A DNA stretch of 64,000 nt from Streptomyces sp. HUAS YS2 (GCF_033343995.1 NZ_CP137573.1:2637001-2701000), one strand, 5' to 3'; shown: positions 51,427 to 60,713, counted from the first letter of the stretch. Notes: generated by a model not told the origin, from the letters alone. Made by a program: numbers and translations.

Positions 51427-51486
51427 GGACCGCCGACGCGGGGAGCCTGCCCGTGAGCCCGGTGCCGAGCGGGAGCCTGCCGTGAG
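51412..51486 (+). repeat. Threefold repeat of a stop/Shine-Dalgarno/start module between polymerase and ligase genes
   Basis: GGGAGCCTGCCGTGAG occurs at 51412-51427, with one extra C at 51441-51457, and again at 51471-51486. The first copy contains the polymerase stop (TGA at 51424) overlapping a GTG. The third contains the ligase GTG start (51482). Each copy carries a GGGAG Shine-Dalgarno-like sequence the right distance before its GTG. Confidence 0.93.
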
Positions 51487-52438
51487 TCCCGCCGGGCGGC
51501 CCGGGTCCACCGGGCTCCCCGCCGGTCTCGATCCCCCGGTGCGGGTGGCGCTCGCGCGGTCGGTGGGGTCGCTGCCGCGCGGGGCGGGGCTCGCGTACGA
51601 GCCGAAGTTCGACGGTCACCGGATGGTGGTCCTCCGGTACCCCGGGGACAAGGTGCTGCTGCAGGCGCGATCCGGCCGTATCGTCACGGCCGCGTTCCCC
51701 GATCTGGCGGAGGCGGCACGGGAGTTGCCGGCCGGCACGGTGCTGGACGGCGAGGTCGTCGTGTGGCGGGAGGGACGCACCGACTTCGCCGCAGTACAGG
51801 CGCGCGCGGCGGCCACGCCCGCGCGGGCGCCCGCCCTCGCGCGCCGGCTGCCCGCCTCGTACGCCGCCTTCGACGTCCTCGCGGAGGGCGGCACGGATCT
51901 GCGGGCGAAACGGTACGAGGTACGGCGCGAACGGCTCGTCGCGCTCCTCGGACCGCTCGGGCCACCCCTCCAGCCGGTGCCGATGACGACGGACCCGGAG
52001 CTGGCCGTGACCTGGTACGAGACGCTGCCGGAGGCCGGGGTCGAGGGCCTGGTCGTGAAGCGGCTCGACTCGACGTACCGGGGCGGCGCGCGACTGTGGG
52101 AGAAGCTCCGGCACACCGACACCCGGGACGCCGTGGTCGTCGGGTACACCGGACCCGCGCAGCGGCCTTCCGCGCTGGTCCTGGTGGTGCCCGACGACGA
52201 CACCCCGGCGCTCTCCAGCCCTCTCGCGCCCGCGCTGCGCATCCAGGCGGGCCGGGCGCTGGGCGTGCCGGCGGCGGGTGCGGAGGACCTCGCCGACGAC
52301 GACTCGACAGTGACCGCCGTCGGCGTCGGCGAGGTCCCGTACCGGCGCGTTCCTCCCGAGCTGACCGCCGAGGTGGCCCGGGGAACCACCCGGCAGCACA
52401 ACCTGATCACCGTCCTGCGCCTGCGCACCACGGAGTGA
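51482..52438 (+). CDS. ATP-dependent DNA ligase
   Basis: The 318-residue ligase seals nicks in NHEJ. The adenylated Lys42 is in motif I (YEPKFDGHRM). Other motifs are QARSGRIVT, VLDGEVVVW (motif III), EGLVVKRLDSTY (motif IV) and LWEKLRHTDTRD (motif V). The C-terminal OB domain ends in GTTRQHNLITVLRLR. The GTG start at 51482 is preceded by GGGAG and overlaps the stop of a 20-codon frame created by the repeat. Together with Ku and the polymerase it completes a three-protein end-joining set. Confidence 0.95.
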   Translation: MSPAGRPGSTGLPAGLDPPVRVALARSVGSLPRGAGLAYEPKFDGHRMVVLRYPGDKVLLQARSGRIVTAAFPDLAEAARELPAGTVLDGEVVVWREGRTDFAAVQARAAATPARAPALARRLPASYAAFDVLAEGGTDLRAKRYEVRRERLVALLGPLGPPLQPVPMTTDPELAVTWYETLPEAGVEGLVVKRLDSTYRGGARLWEKLRHTDTRDAVVVGYTGPAQRPSALVLVVPDDDTPALSSPLAPALRIQAGRALGVPAAGAEDLADDDSTVTAVGVGEVPYRRVPPELTAEVARGTTRQHNLITVLRLRTTE

Positions 52439-52580
52439 CGCGCCCGCGGTGAACACCCGCGTGGCGCAAAGCGAGCGCCCCGCGGGCCCGCCGGGAACCA
52501 CGGCTCGCCGTCGGGTCCTCCTTGCCGTCCGGGTGGTGCACACTTGCCCCCTAGCACAGCGCTCATGGGGAGGTGGGGGC

Positions 52581-55154
52581 ATGTTGGCCGGGATCGATGA
52601 GGTCGACTGGGCCTCGTTGGGACACGCGTACGGCCCGGCCGACGACGTACCGGCACTGCTGCGCGGACTCGCCTCGGACGACCCCGACGCACGGGAGACC
52701 GCCCTCGACGGGCTGTACGGAGCGGTGCACCATCAGGGCGACGTGTACGACTCCACGCTCGCCTGCATCCCCTTCCTGCTCGAACTCGTCGCCGACCCGG
52801 AGGTCCAGGACCGGGGCGGCATCGTCGAGTTGCTCACCAGCATCGGCGGGATCGATCTCGACGGCGACGACGAGCTCGACGAACTCGACCTGGACGAGGA
52901 CGAGTTCGAGGACGCGGCGAACTACGCGATGGCGGCGGCCGGGGTCGCCGCCGGCGCGGAGGTGTTCTTCGGCCTGGTCTTCGACCCCGACCCGGAGGTA
53001 CGGCTCGCCGCGCCGTGCGCCCTCGCCTCGCTCCATCCGGAACCGGCGCGGGTGCTGACCCTGCTGCGCGAGCGGCTGACCGTCGAGAACGACACGCAGG
53101 TCCGGCTCGCGCTGGTCGAGGCGGTCGGGCGGATCGCGCTGCGGCACGAGTCGCTGCACGAGGAGACGGTGGACTGGCTGGCCTTGGTCTCCCGGGCGGC
53201 GCGCGCGCCCGGACTGCGCCTCGCGGCGCTCGCACAGCTCGCGCGCTGCGCGCCGGACCGGCTGCCGGCGGACGTGGTGGTGACGGTGACCGGACTCCTG
53301 GAGGAGGTCCGCCGCGAGGGGCGGTCGCAGACCGCCCAGGCGCCCGCCGACCGCGACCCGCTCGGCACGTGGGGCGACCCCACCGCCCCTTACGGCCTCG
53401 CGGACCCCGCCGGTCCGGCGGCCGGATTCCCCGAACACTCCGGCCGAGCCGTCCCGGAGACCTCCGGTCCGACGACCGGGCTACCGGAGCACCACCCCGA
53501 TCTGGCCGATCTCGCGGACCTGTCCGCACACCCCGACCTCGCCGGGCACCCCGAGCTGTCCGGGCACCCCGACCTCGCCGGGCGCCCCGAACCGTCCGGC
53601 CACACCGACCCGACCGAGCACCCCGAACTCTCCGGGCACCCCGACCCGTCCGGGCAGCCCGCTCCCCCCGGGCCGCACGACCCCTCGGACCCTGCCCAAC
53701 TCCCCAAGCACACCGAGCACACCGAGCACTCCGAACTCCCCGACCTGCCCGACCTCCAGGCGCTCGGCGACCTCACCGATGTCGACGACCTGACCGGCCT
53801 CTCCGACCTCGCCGACCTCGCCGACCTGGCCGATGGCGCCGACGGCGCCGCCCCGCACCCCACCCTCCTCGGGTACCTACGGGAGTTCGACGACGAGCGG
53901 CGGCGGGATCGGACCACCCCGTGGACCGACGAGCTGCTCCGCACCCTGCACACCGCGCTCGACGACCGGGTCGACGACCGGATCGCGCTGATCGTCGCCC
54001 AGTTGCAGAGCCCCGACTGGGGACAGCGGGCCGACGCGATCTGGATGTGCGGCGGGCTGATCCGGGTGTGGCGCGGCCGGTACGAGGAGGTCGTGCGGCT
54101 GGTCGGCGAGCAGCTCGCCGACCCCGAGCCGCGGGTGCGGGAGGCCGCCGCCTCCTGGCTGAAGGACCTGTTCGAGCTGGCCGGCCCCGCCACGGACGCC
54201 CTCGCGGCGCGGGTGGCCACCGAGGCGCGGCCCTGGATGCGGGAGCGGATCGGTCCCGACGGGGCGCTGCTCGCGCTGGCCCGGGCGGGCGACGCCCGTG
54301 CCGTACCGGTGCTGGCCCGGGCGCTGGAACGGCCCGAGCCGTGCGACGACCTGCTGTACACCGTGCCGTTGCTCGGCCCGGCCGCGGCGCCGCTCGCCCC
54401 GGTGCTGCGGCGCAGGCTGGGCCAGGTGGAACTGGACGACGCCCTGTTCGACCACGCGGGCCCGCTGCTCTTCGCGCTGACCGGCCTGCGGGCCGGGCAG
54501 GCGGTGCCGGAGGTGCTGCGGGTGCTGCGCGGTGCGCCCGCGTACCGGCGGGACTGGGTGCACGAGTCGGCGCTGCGCGCGCTGGCCGCCTTCGGGCCCG
54601 CCGCGCACGAGGCGGTGCCGGACCTGCGCCGGCTCCTGGACTGCGGCACGGCCGCGGTGGCCACCGGGGCCGCGCGCGCCCTGTGGGCGGTGACCGGCGA
54701 GACCGGGCTCGCCCTGCCGGTGCTGGAGCGCTGGCTGGGGACGGACCGCGAGACGGGCGAGCGGCGCTCGGCCGCCGCCGCGCTCGGCGCGATCGGACCG
54801 GCGGCGGCCTCGGTCGCGCCCGCGCTGCGCCGCTGCCTGAGCGCGCAGGACCTGTGGCTGCGGGTCGAGGGCGCGATGGCGCTGTGGCAGGTCTCCGGCG
54901 ACACCGAGGCCGCTCTTCCGGTACTGCTCGCCGGCTGGGAGGAGAACCGTCACACCAGGGTCAGGATCGCGGAGTGCCTGGCGGAGATGGGCCCGGCGGC
55001 GGCGGGCGCGGAGCCGGTGATCCGTACGGAACTGGCCCGCCGGCGCCGTCACAACGTGGTGGCCGGCGGCTACAGCGGACACGACGTGCGGGAGGACGAG
55101 AAGCTGCTGACGCTGTGCCGGGCAGCACTGGCCCGGATGGAGCGGGACGCCTGA
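52581..55154 (+). CDS. Large HEAT-repeat protein with an internal hexapeptide array
   Basis: The 857-residue protein starts at the ATG at 52581, preceded by GGGGAGGTGGG. Helical HEAT/PBS-lyase-type repeats occupy about 20-260 and 440-850 (for example AAPCALASLHPEPARVLTLL and AAAALGAIGPAAASVAPALR). They form a solenoid suited to protein binding. Between them is a non-conserved Pro/Asp/His-rich stretch that includes eight hexapeptides of the type HPDLAG (residues about 317-364) and a later Leu/Asp-rich run. No catalytic motif is seen. Similar proteins are common in Streptomyces and lack a known role. It is transcribed from a promoter after the NHEJ genes. Confidence 0.8.
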   Translation: MLAGIDEVDWASLGHAYGPADDVPALLRGLASDDPDARETALDGLYGAVHHQGDVYDSTLACIPFLLELVADPEVQDRGGIVELLTSIGGIDLDGDDELDELDLDEDEFEDAANYAMAAAGVAAGAEVFFGLVFDPDPEVRLAAPCALASLHPEPARVLTLLRERLTVENDTQVRLALVEAVGRIALRHESLHEETVDWLALVSRAARAPGLRLAALAQLARCAPDRLPADVVVTVTGLLEEVRREGRSQTAQAPADRDPLGTWGDPTAPYGLADPAGPAAGFPEHSGRAVPETSGPTTGLPEHHPDLADLADLSAHPDLAGHPELSGHPDLAGRPEPSGHTDPTEHPELSGHPDPSGQPAPPGPHDPSDPAQLPKHTEHTEHSELPDLPDLQALGDLTDVDDLTGLSDLADLADLADGADGAAPHPTLLGYLREFDDERRRDRTTPWTDELLRTLHTALDDRVDDRIALIVAQLQSPDWGQRADAIWMCGGLIRVWRGRYEEVVRLVGEQLADPEPRVREAAASWLKDLFELAGPATDALAARVATEARPWMRERIGPDGALLALARAGDARAVPVLARALERPEPCDDLLYTVPLLGPAAAPLAPVLRRRLGQVELDDALFDHAGPLLFALTGLRAGQAVPEVLRVLRGAPAYRRDWVHESALRALAAFGPAAHEAVPDLRRLLDCGTAAVATGAARALWAVTGETGLALPVLERWLGTDRETGERRSAAAALGAIGPAAASVAPALRRCLSAQDLWLRVEGAMALWQVSGDTEAALPVLLAGWEENRHTRVRIAECLAEMGPAAAGAEPVIRTELARRRRHNVVAGGYSGHDVREDEKLLTLCRAALARMERDA
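53529..53672. repeat. 18-bp coding minisatellite in the HEAT-repeat gene
   Basis: Eight consecutive 18-bp units encode HPDLAG, HPELSG, HPDLAG, RPEPSG, HTDPTE, HPELSG, HPDPSG and QPAPPG. The period keeps the reading frame. It lies in a proline-rich linker between HEAT blocks. Confidence 0.9.
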
Positions 55155-55275
55155 GGGAGAGCGTGACGACCCACGGCAGAAACGGTTCCCCGCCACCCCT
55201 CGGGTCCGCCACGCCCTGACGGCACACCGTCACACAAAAGGGACATAAGGCTTACCGGTTGCTACGTTGCGATCC

Positions 55276-56655
55276 ATGACCGCAACGACGACGGACCGGC
55301 CCCCGCCCGGGGTACGCGTCCCGAAGCGCCGCGGCGTGGAACTCTCGCTCCTCGTCGGGGCCGTGCTGCTGTCCGTCTTCGGCTACATGGACGTCGGCCT
55401 GGCGCGGAACGGCGCCGTCCCGCCCGACGCCGCGCGCTACGGCGCGGGGCTCGGGCTGCTCGCGCTCGTCGCCCATCTCGCCGTCCGGTTCCGCGCGCCC
55501 TTCGCCGACCCGCTGCTGCTGCCGATCGCGGTCCTGCTCAACGGCCTCGGCCTGGTACTGATCTACCGGCTCGACCTGGAGACGCCCCGGGACCAGGCCG
55601 CGACCACCCAACTGGTCTGGTCGACCCTGGGCGTGGGGCTGTTCATCGCCGTCGTGGTGCTGCTGCGCGACCACCGCACGCTGCAGCGGTACGCGTACCT
55701 CTCCATGGCCGCCGCGCTCGCGCTGATGATCGTGCCGATCTTCTTCCCCGCAGTGAACGGGGCGAAGATCTGGATCCGGATCGGCGGACTGTCCTTCCAG
55801 CCCGGGGAGTTCGCCAAGATCCTGCTCGCGGTGTTCTTCGCCGCGTACCTGGCCGCGAACCGCAACGCGCTGGCGTACACCGGCCGCCGGATCTGGCGGC
55901 TCCAGCTGCCCACCGGCCGGGTGCTCGGGCCGATCGTCGCGATCTGGCTGCTGAGCGTCGGGGTGCTGATCCTGGAACGGGACCTCGGGACCTCGCTGCT
56001 CTTCTTCGGGCTCTTCGTGATCATGCTGTACGTGGCGACCGGCCGGACCGGCTGGATCGCCGTCGGTCTGCTGCTCGCCGGACTCGGGGCGTTCGCGGTC
56101 GGCTCCCTCGAACCGCACGTGCACAGCAGGGTGGAGGACTGGCTGAACCCGTACGCGTCCATCGAGGCGGGCGACGGGCCGGGGCAGCTCGCCCAGTCGC
56201 TGTTCGCCTTCGCGGCCGGCGGGATGTTCGGCACCGGGCTCGGGCTCGGCCACTCCGTCCTCATCGGCTTCGCCGCCAAGTCGGACTTCATCCTGGCGAC
56301 GGCCGGGGAGGAACTCGGCCTGGCGGGACTGACCGCGCTGTTCCTGCTGTACGCGCTGCTCGTCGCGCGCGGCTACCGGGCCGGGCTCGCGCTGCGCGAC
56401 CCTTTCGGCCGGCTGCTCGCGATCGGGCTCGCGTCGATCCTGGCGCTCCAGGTGTTCGTGATCGCGGGAGGGGTGACCGGGCTGATCCCGCTGACCGGCA
56501 TGGCGATGCCGTTCCTGGCGCAGGGCGGTTCGTCGGTCGTCACCAACTGGGTCATCGTGGCGCTGCTGATCCGGGTCAGCGACTCGGCGCGGATGCCGCG
56601 CCCGGAGACGGTGGAGGCGGGCACGATCGCCCCGCTCGTACCGGACGCCCGATGA
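55276..56655 (+). CDS. FtsW/RodA/SpoVE-family peptidoglycan glycosyltransferase (SEDS)
   Basis: The 459-residue membrane protein has about ten spans. It starts at the ATG at 55276 (MTATTTDRPPPG). SEDS features are ARYGAGLGLLAL, GAKIWIRIGGLSFQPGEFAKI, LILERDLGTSLLFFGLF, the large external loop after GRTGW, KSDFILATAGEELGLAG and GMAMPFLAQGGSSVVTNW. It polymerises lipid II with a partner class B PBP, encoded 19 bp downstream. Streptomyces have several SEDS-PBP pairs; I cannot say whether this one serves growth or sporulation. Confidence 0.93.
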   Translation: MTATTTDRPPPGVRVPKRRGVELSLLVGAVLLSVFGYMDVGLARNGAVPPDAARYGAGLGLLALVAHLAVRFRAPFADPLLLPIAVLLNGLGLVLIYRLDLETPRDQAATTQLVWSTLGVGLFIAVVVLLRDHRTLQRYAYLSMAAALALMIVPIFFPAVNGAKIWIRIGGLSFQPGEFAKILLAVFFAAYLAANRNALAYTGRRIWRLQLPTGRVLGPIVAIWLLSVGVLILERDLGTSLLFFGLFVIMLYVATGRTGWIAVGLLLAGLGAFAVGSLEPHVHSRVEDWLNPYASIEAGDGPGQLAQSLFAFAAGGMFGTGLGLGHSVLIGFAAKSDFILATAGEELGLAGLTALFLLYALLVARGYRAGLALRDPFGRLLAIGLASILALQVFVIAGGVTGLIPLTGMAMPFLAQGGSSVVTNWVIVALLIRVSDSARMPRPETVEAGTIAPLVPDAR

Positions 56656-56674
56656 GCGACGGGGAGGCGGCGGA

Positions 56675-58147
56675 ATGATCCCGTACATCCGGCGGGCGGC
56701 CGCGCTGCTGCTCGTCCTGCTCGCCGCGCTGCTGGTGAACGCGGCGCGGGTGCAGCTGTGGGAGGCTGCGGCGCTGGACGAGAACCCGGCCAACCGGCGG
56801 GTGGCGATCGCCCGTTACGAGCAGCCGCGCGGGAACATCCTGGTGGACGGCAAGCCGGTGACCGGCTCGCGGGACAGCGGCGAGCAGCTGCGCTACGAGC
56901 GCACGTACAAGCGCGGGCCGGTGTACGCGCCGGTGACCGGGTACTCGTCCCAGACGTACGGCACGACCCTGGTGGAGAACGCGGAGGACGGGATCCTGGC
57001 GGGCACGGACCCGATGCTCGCGCCGCTGCCGTTCTGGAACGACATCAGCCGGGCGCGGGAGCCGGGCGGCGACGCGGTGACGACGATCCGGGCGGCCGTG
57101 CAGGAGGCGGCGTACCGGGGGCTCGGCGGGAAGCGGGGCGCGGTCGCCGCGATCGAGCCGTCCAGCGGGCGGATCCTGGCGCTGGTGAGCAGCCCCTCGT
57201 ACGACCCGGGGGTGCTGTCCGGGACGGGGAGACCGGTCAAGGAGGCGTGGGCGCGGCTGAACGGCTCGCCGAACCAGCCGATGCTGAACCGGGCGATCCG
57301 GCAGACGTATCCGCCCGGCTCCACGTTCAAGATCGTGACGGCCGCGGCGGCGCTGGACGCGGGGGTGGTGACGGACGTCGACGCGGCGACCGACACCCCC
57401 GAGCCGTACGTCCTGCCGGGGACCCGGACGGTGCTGCCGAACGCGGCGAGCGGCTGCGCGGACGCGTCGCTCGCGGACGCGATCCGCTGGTCGTGCAACA
57501 CGGTGATGGCCGAGCTGGGGGTGCGGGTCGGGCTGGACGGGATGGTGGAGGCGGCGGAGCGGTTCGGCTTCGACGACCCGGGGCTGCGGATCCCGTCCGG
57601 GGTGGCCGCGTCCAACTTCGACCGGGACATGAGCGTGGACCAGCTGGCGCTGTCGTCGATCGGGCAGTTCGACACGACGGCGACACCGCTGCAGATGGCG
57701 ATGGTGGCGGCGGCGGTCGCGAACAACGGGGAGATCGCCTACCCGTACCTGGTGGAGCGGACGACGGCGGGGGGCGGTCGGACGGTGGACCGGACGGGGC
57801 GGCGGAGCTACCGGCAGGCGATGCGGCCGGGGACGGCACTGCGGCTGCAGCAGATGATGACCGAGGTGGTGACGGAGGGGACCGGCACGAACGCGGCGAT
57901 CCCGGGGGCGCGGGTGGGCGGCAAGACGGGCACGGCGCAGCACGGGGTGGGCAACGCGGGGACGCCGTACGCCTGGTTCATCGCCTTCGCGCAGGCGGAC
58001 GGCGCACCGCAGCCGGGGGTCGCGGTCGCCGTGGTCGTCGAGGACGCGGAGGCACGCCGGACGGAGATCAGCGGGAACGGGATCGCGGCGCCGATCGCGA
58101 AGGCGGTCATGGAGGAGGCGCTGCGGGCGGAGCCGCAGCGCCCCTGA
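56675..58147 (+). CDS. Class B penicillin-binding protein (transpeptidase)
   Basis: This is a 490-residue PBP with one N-terminal membrane helix (AAALLLVLLAALLVNAARVQ). A dimerisation domain precedes the transpeptidase domain. The active-site motifs are S216TFK (PPGSTFKIVT), S273CN (RWSCNTVM) and K417TG (GGKTGTAQH). No PASTA domain is present. It cross-links peptidoglycan outside the membrane together with the SEDS protein encoded immediately upstream. The pair is widely conserved in actinobacteria, where such PBPs are often called PbpA. It ends 16 bp from the convergent gene at 58163. Confidence 0.95.
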   Translation: MIPYIRRAAALLLVLLAALLVNAARVQLWEAAALDENPANRRVAIARYEQPRGNILVDGKPVTGSRDSGEQLRYERTYKRGPVYAPVTGYSSQTYGTTLVENAEDGILAGTDPMLAPLPFWNDISRAREPGGDAVTTIRAAVQEAAYRGLGGKRGAVAAIEPSSGRILALVSSPSYDPGVLSGTGRPVKEAWARLNGSPNQPMLNRAIRQTYPPGSTFKIVTAAAALDAGVVTDVDAATDTPEPYVLPGTRTVLPNAASGCADASLADAIRWSCNTVMAELGVRVGLDGMVEAAERFGFDDPGLRIPSGVAASNFDRDMSVDQLALSSIGQFDTTATPLQMAMVAAAVANNGEIAYPYLVERTTAGGGRTVDRTGRRSYRQAMRPGTALRLQQMMTEVVTEGTGTNAAIPGARVGGKTGTAQHGVGNAGTPYAWFIAFAQADGAPQPGVAVAVVVEDAEARRTEISGNGIAAPIAKAVMEEALRAEPQRP

Positions 58148-58162
58148 CGTCGCGTCGGCGGG

Positions 58163-59029
58163 TCAGCCGATCGGCTTGCGCATCTCCGCGCGGACCTTGG
58201 CGGTGGTCTCGGCGATCGCGGCGAGGTCGACCTTCTCGGGGGCCATCAGCGCGGTCTCGGCGGTGACGACGGCGACGAAGGAGGCGGTGTTGTCGTCGCC
58301 CCAGGCGCACATCGGCAGGGTGGAGGTCACGCCGCCCTCGGTGGAGCGGGCGACCTGGCAGCTGATCGTGATGTCGTGGCCGGCCGGGGTGAAGTTCTTG
58401 GCGGGCACGGCGATCTTCGTGTTCGGGTCGTCGGCGGCGCCCTTGAGGATGAGCGCGCGGGTGCCCTCGGGGTCGGACAGGCGGCCGTGGAAGCCCGAGA
58501 CGACGAGGACCGCGGCGTTCTTGCCCTCGTACTGGGCGATGGCGGCCTTGGCGTCCCGGACGGTGGGGTCGATGGTGTCCTCGACCTCCTTGCCCTCCGT
58601 CTTGGACGAGTCGGTGAGCAGCTTGTACTCGCCGGCGAGGAGGGTCTTGGGGACGGTGAGCTTGTACTCGGCCTCCGGGAACGACGACTCGGCCGCCGCG
58701 AACAGGGACCTGCCGAGGAAGGCGAGGCCCACGACGACGAGGACGCCGACGAGCAGGACGCCGCCGACGATCCCGAGGACCAGCCCGGTCCGGCTCTTCC
58801 TCGGCGGCTGCGGCTGGCCGAACGGGGGCTGCGGCGGGCCGTACGGCGCCGGCGGCTGTCCCCAGCCGCCCTGCGCGGGCCCGGGCCCGGGGTACTGAGG
58901 CGGAACGCCCTGCGGCGCGCCCTGCGCGGGGGCGCCGTAGGGGCCCGGCTGCTGGGGCCCGCCCGCGTACGGGTTGGGGGGCTGCTGGGGACCGGGACCG
59001 TACGGCGGCGGCTGCGGCGGCGTGCTCAT
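58163..59029 (-). CDS. Pro-rich single-pass membrane protein of unknown function
   Basis: The 288-residue protein starts at the ATG at 59029 (MSTPPQPPPYGPGPQQPP). The first 90 residues are a cytosolic Pro/Gly/Gln/Tyr-rich domain. One membrane helix (TGLVLGIVGGVLLVGVLVVVGLAFLG) follows, then an exported domain of about 165 residues with a conserved-looking FPEAEYKLTVPKTLLAGEYKL. Two cysteines (TISCQVARS and LPMCAWGDD) may pair. This layout is common in Streptomyces, where the exported domain is of unknown role. It is convergent with the PBP gene. Confidence 0.75.
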   Translation of the reverse strand: MSTPPQPPPYGPGPQQPPNPYAGGPQQPGPYGAPAQGAPQGVPPQYPGPGPAQGGWGQPPAPYGPPQPPFGQPQPPRKSRTGLVLGIVGGVLLVGVLVVVGLAFLGRSLFAAAESSFPEAEYKLTVPKTLLAGEYKLLTDSSKTEGKEVEDTIDPTVRDAKAAIAQYEGKNAAVLVVSGFHGRLSDPEGTRALILKGAADDPNTKIAVPAKNFTPAGHDITISCQVARSTEGGVTSTLPMCAWGDDNTASFVAVVTAETALMAPEKVDLAAIAETTAKVRAEMRKPIG

Positions 59030-59099
59030 GCGGGGAACCGTACGGCACCACGCCGACATCGGACCCCGTGGGGGCGCGCGCTCCGGGCGACCCGGGCGC

Positions 59100-59999
59100 T
59101 CACGCCCAGCTCGCCCCGGGCGACTCGCGCCGCCGCAGCCACGCCGCCGGCACCCCCTCGACCCCGGTCGCCGCACCGACGATCCCGCCGGTGATCGCGC
59201 AGGTGGTGTCGACGTCGCCGAGTCCCTCGGCGGTCGCCCAGAGCGCGGCGACGAGGTCGTCCGCGTGCCGGACCGCCGTCCAGACGGCGAACGGGACGGT
59301 GTCGTCGGCGCGGATCCGCTGCCCGTTGCCGAGCAGGTCCGCGGCGCGCCACGGCGCGGTGTCGAGGGGCACGTCGGCGGCCTTCAGGAGGCCGTCGTGG
59401 ACGGCTCCGGCCGGGGTACGGGCGGCCACCTCGGCGAGGCCGAGCCCGCCACGCACGGACAGGGCGGCGGCGACCGCCACGGCGACCGCGCCCGCGATGC
59501 CCTCCGGGTGGGCGTGGGTGACCTCGGCGGACAGCCGCGCCTGCTCGACGACCAGGTCGAGATCCGCGGAGAACCAGGCCCCCAGCGGCGCGACGCGCAT
59601 CGCGGCCCCGTTGCCCAGGCTGCCGCCCTCGAAGAGGGTCGGCGCGAGGGTCCGCCAGTCGCCGGGCGCGGTGAGCAGCGGCGGCAGCAGCATGTGCATG
59701 CCGTGCCCGTAGCCGCGCGCCTGGTCGGCGTCGTAAGTGAGCGCGAAGCAGGCCGCGAGCCGGTCCTGCTCGATCGTGCCGTGCTCGACGAGCACACGGA
59801 GGACGGCCAGCGCCATGGCCGTGTCGTCGGTCCAGTGCCACTCCGCCTCGGTCGGCACGACCCGGTCACGGATCTCCCGGGCGGCCCGGGCAGGTTCACG
59901 GAAGAGCGGAAACCACCGCTCCCCGAAGGCGTCCCCGAGACTGAGCCCCTGGACACTGCGACGAGCGGCTTCACGATCGGCGGTACGGGTGGCGGTCAT
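59100..59999 (-). CDS. ADP-ribosylglycohydrolase-family protein (DraG-like)
   Basis: The 299-residue protein begins at the ATG at 59999. It has the two-metal ADP-ribosylglycohydrolase signatures. These are GLSLGDAFGERWF near the start, EWHWTDDTAMALAVL with the first Asp cluster, NGAAMRVAPLG, and DVDTTCAITGGIVGAATG with the second cluster. It should remove ADP-ribose from a protein, nucleic acid or small molecule. No matching ADP-ribosyltransferase is seen in the window, so the target is open. Twelve upstream in-frame codons are less likely to be translated. Confidence 0.88.
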   Translation of the reverse strand: MTATRTADREAARRSVQGLSLGDAFGERWFPLFREPARAAREIRDRVVPTEAEWHWTDDTAMALAVLRVLVEHGTIEQDRLAACFALTYDADQARGYGHGMHMLLPPLLTAPGDWRTLAPTLFEGGSLGNGAAMRVAPLGAWFSADLDLVVEQARLSAEVTHAHPEGIAGAVAVAVAAALSVRGGLGLAEVAARTPAGAVHDGLLKAADVPLDTAPWRAADLLGNGQRIRADDTVPFAVWTAVRHADDLVAALWATAEGLGDVDTTCAITGGIVGAATGVEGVPAAWLRRRESPGASWA

Positions 60000-60049
60000 G
60001 CGCCCATCCTGACGAAGAACCGCCGGGAGGGACACGGGGTTTCCCTCGC

Positions 60050-60652
60050 TCAGGCGCGGCGCCGACCCACGGCCGTGAGGTCGATGTCGATGGGGAAAGG
60101 TACGGAGACCTTGAGCCGGTCGTGGAAGATGCCGGTCGGAACGTACGAGCTGGTACCAGGCTCCAGCTCGAAGACGTAGACGACCGGCAGACCCACGTTC
60201 TCCTCGACCCGCCAGAAGTGCGGAATGTCAGCCTCCGCGTACTTGCGGGGCTTGACCTCACGGTCACGATCCTCCGAGTCGGCGGAGACGACCTCGATGG
60301 CCAGAACAACGTCCTCGGGGAGAAAGAACGTTTGGTGCGGGCCCCTGTACGCGTCCGACCGGAACACCAGAATGTCGGGCTCCGGCCTGTTACGGCCATC
60401 AAGTCGAACACTCATCTCTCGGATGACGTTCACGCTGTCCGGCGCGAGCGCCAGCAGCGCGTTCTCCAGAAGCCGCATGGTCAGCGCGTGGAACGCAGTC
60501 TGCGGACTCATCAGGACAAGGCTCCCGTCGATCAGCTCCGTGTGCGGAGGCAGGTTCGGAAGCCGGTCCAGGTCGTCCGCCGTCCAGCCGCCTTCCGGCG
60601 GGCGGGGCCACTCGAACTGGTCGTCCAGCCCGTACTCGCGTGCGGCGCTCAT
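60050..60652 (-). CDS. Uma2-family restriction-endonuclease-fold protein (DUF820)
   Basis: This is a 200-residue protein with the PD-(D/E)XK-like Uma2 pattern: TADDLDRLPNLPPHTELIDG, then RNRPEPDILVF and VVLAIEVVSADSEDRDREVKPRKYAEADI carrying the acidic residues and Lys. The C-terminal beta-rich part ends in ...FPIDIDLTAV. The ATG at 60652 follows GGAGC. A longer frame would be read through the repeat element at 60666-60713 and is unlikely. Uma2 proteins are numerous in Streptomyces and their biological role is unclear. Confidence 0.88.
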   Translation of the reverse strand: MSAAREYGLDDQFEWPRPPEGGWTADDLDRLPNLPPHTELIDGSLVLMSPQTAFHALTMRLLENALLALAPDSVNVIREMSVRLDGRNRPEPDILVFRSDAYRGPHQTFFLPEDVVLAIEVVSADSEDRDREVKPRKYAEADIPHFWRVEENVGLPVVYVFELEPGTSSYVPTGIFHDRLKVSVPFPIDIDLTAVGRRRA

Positions 60653-60665
60653 GATTGCTCCCATG

Positions 60666-60713
60666 AAGGGGGTCCCCCCTGCTCGAACGAAGCTGAGAGC
60701 TTGGGGGAGGAGT
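60666..60713. repeat. Palindromic intergenic repeat element, copy 2
   Basis: AAGGGGGTCCCCCCTGC, TCGAACGAAGCTGAGAGC, then TTGGGGGAGGAG. The outer blocks and central CGAAG match the element at 8714-8750. It lies just upstream of the Uma2 gene and can form a GC hairpin. Confidence 0.8.

Noticed and set aside
49213-51510. Long minus-strand frame across ku and the NHEJ polymerase
   Set aside because: Low-complexity shadow of the real ku gene and antisense of the polymerase. The ku frame carries all conserved motifs.
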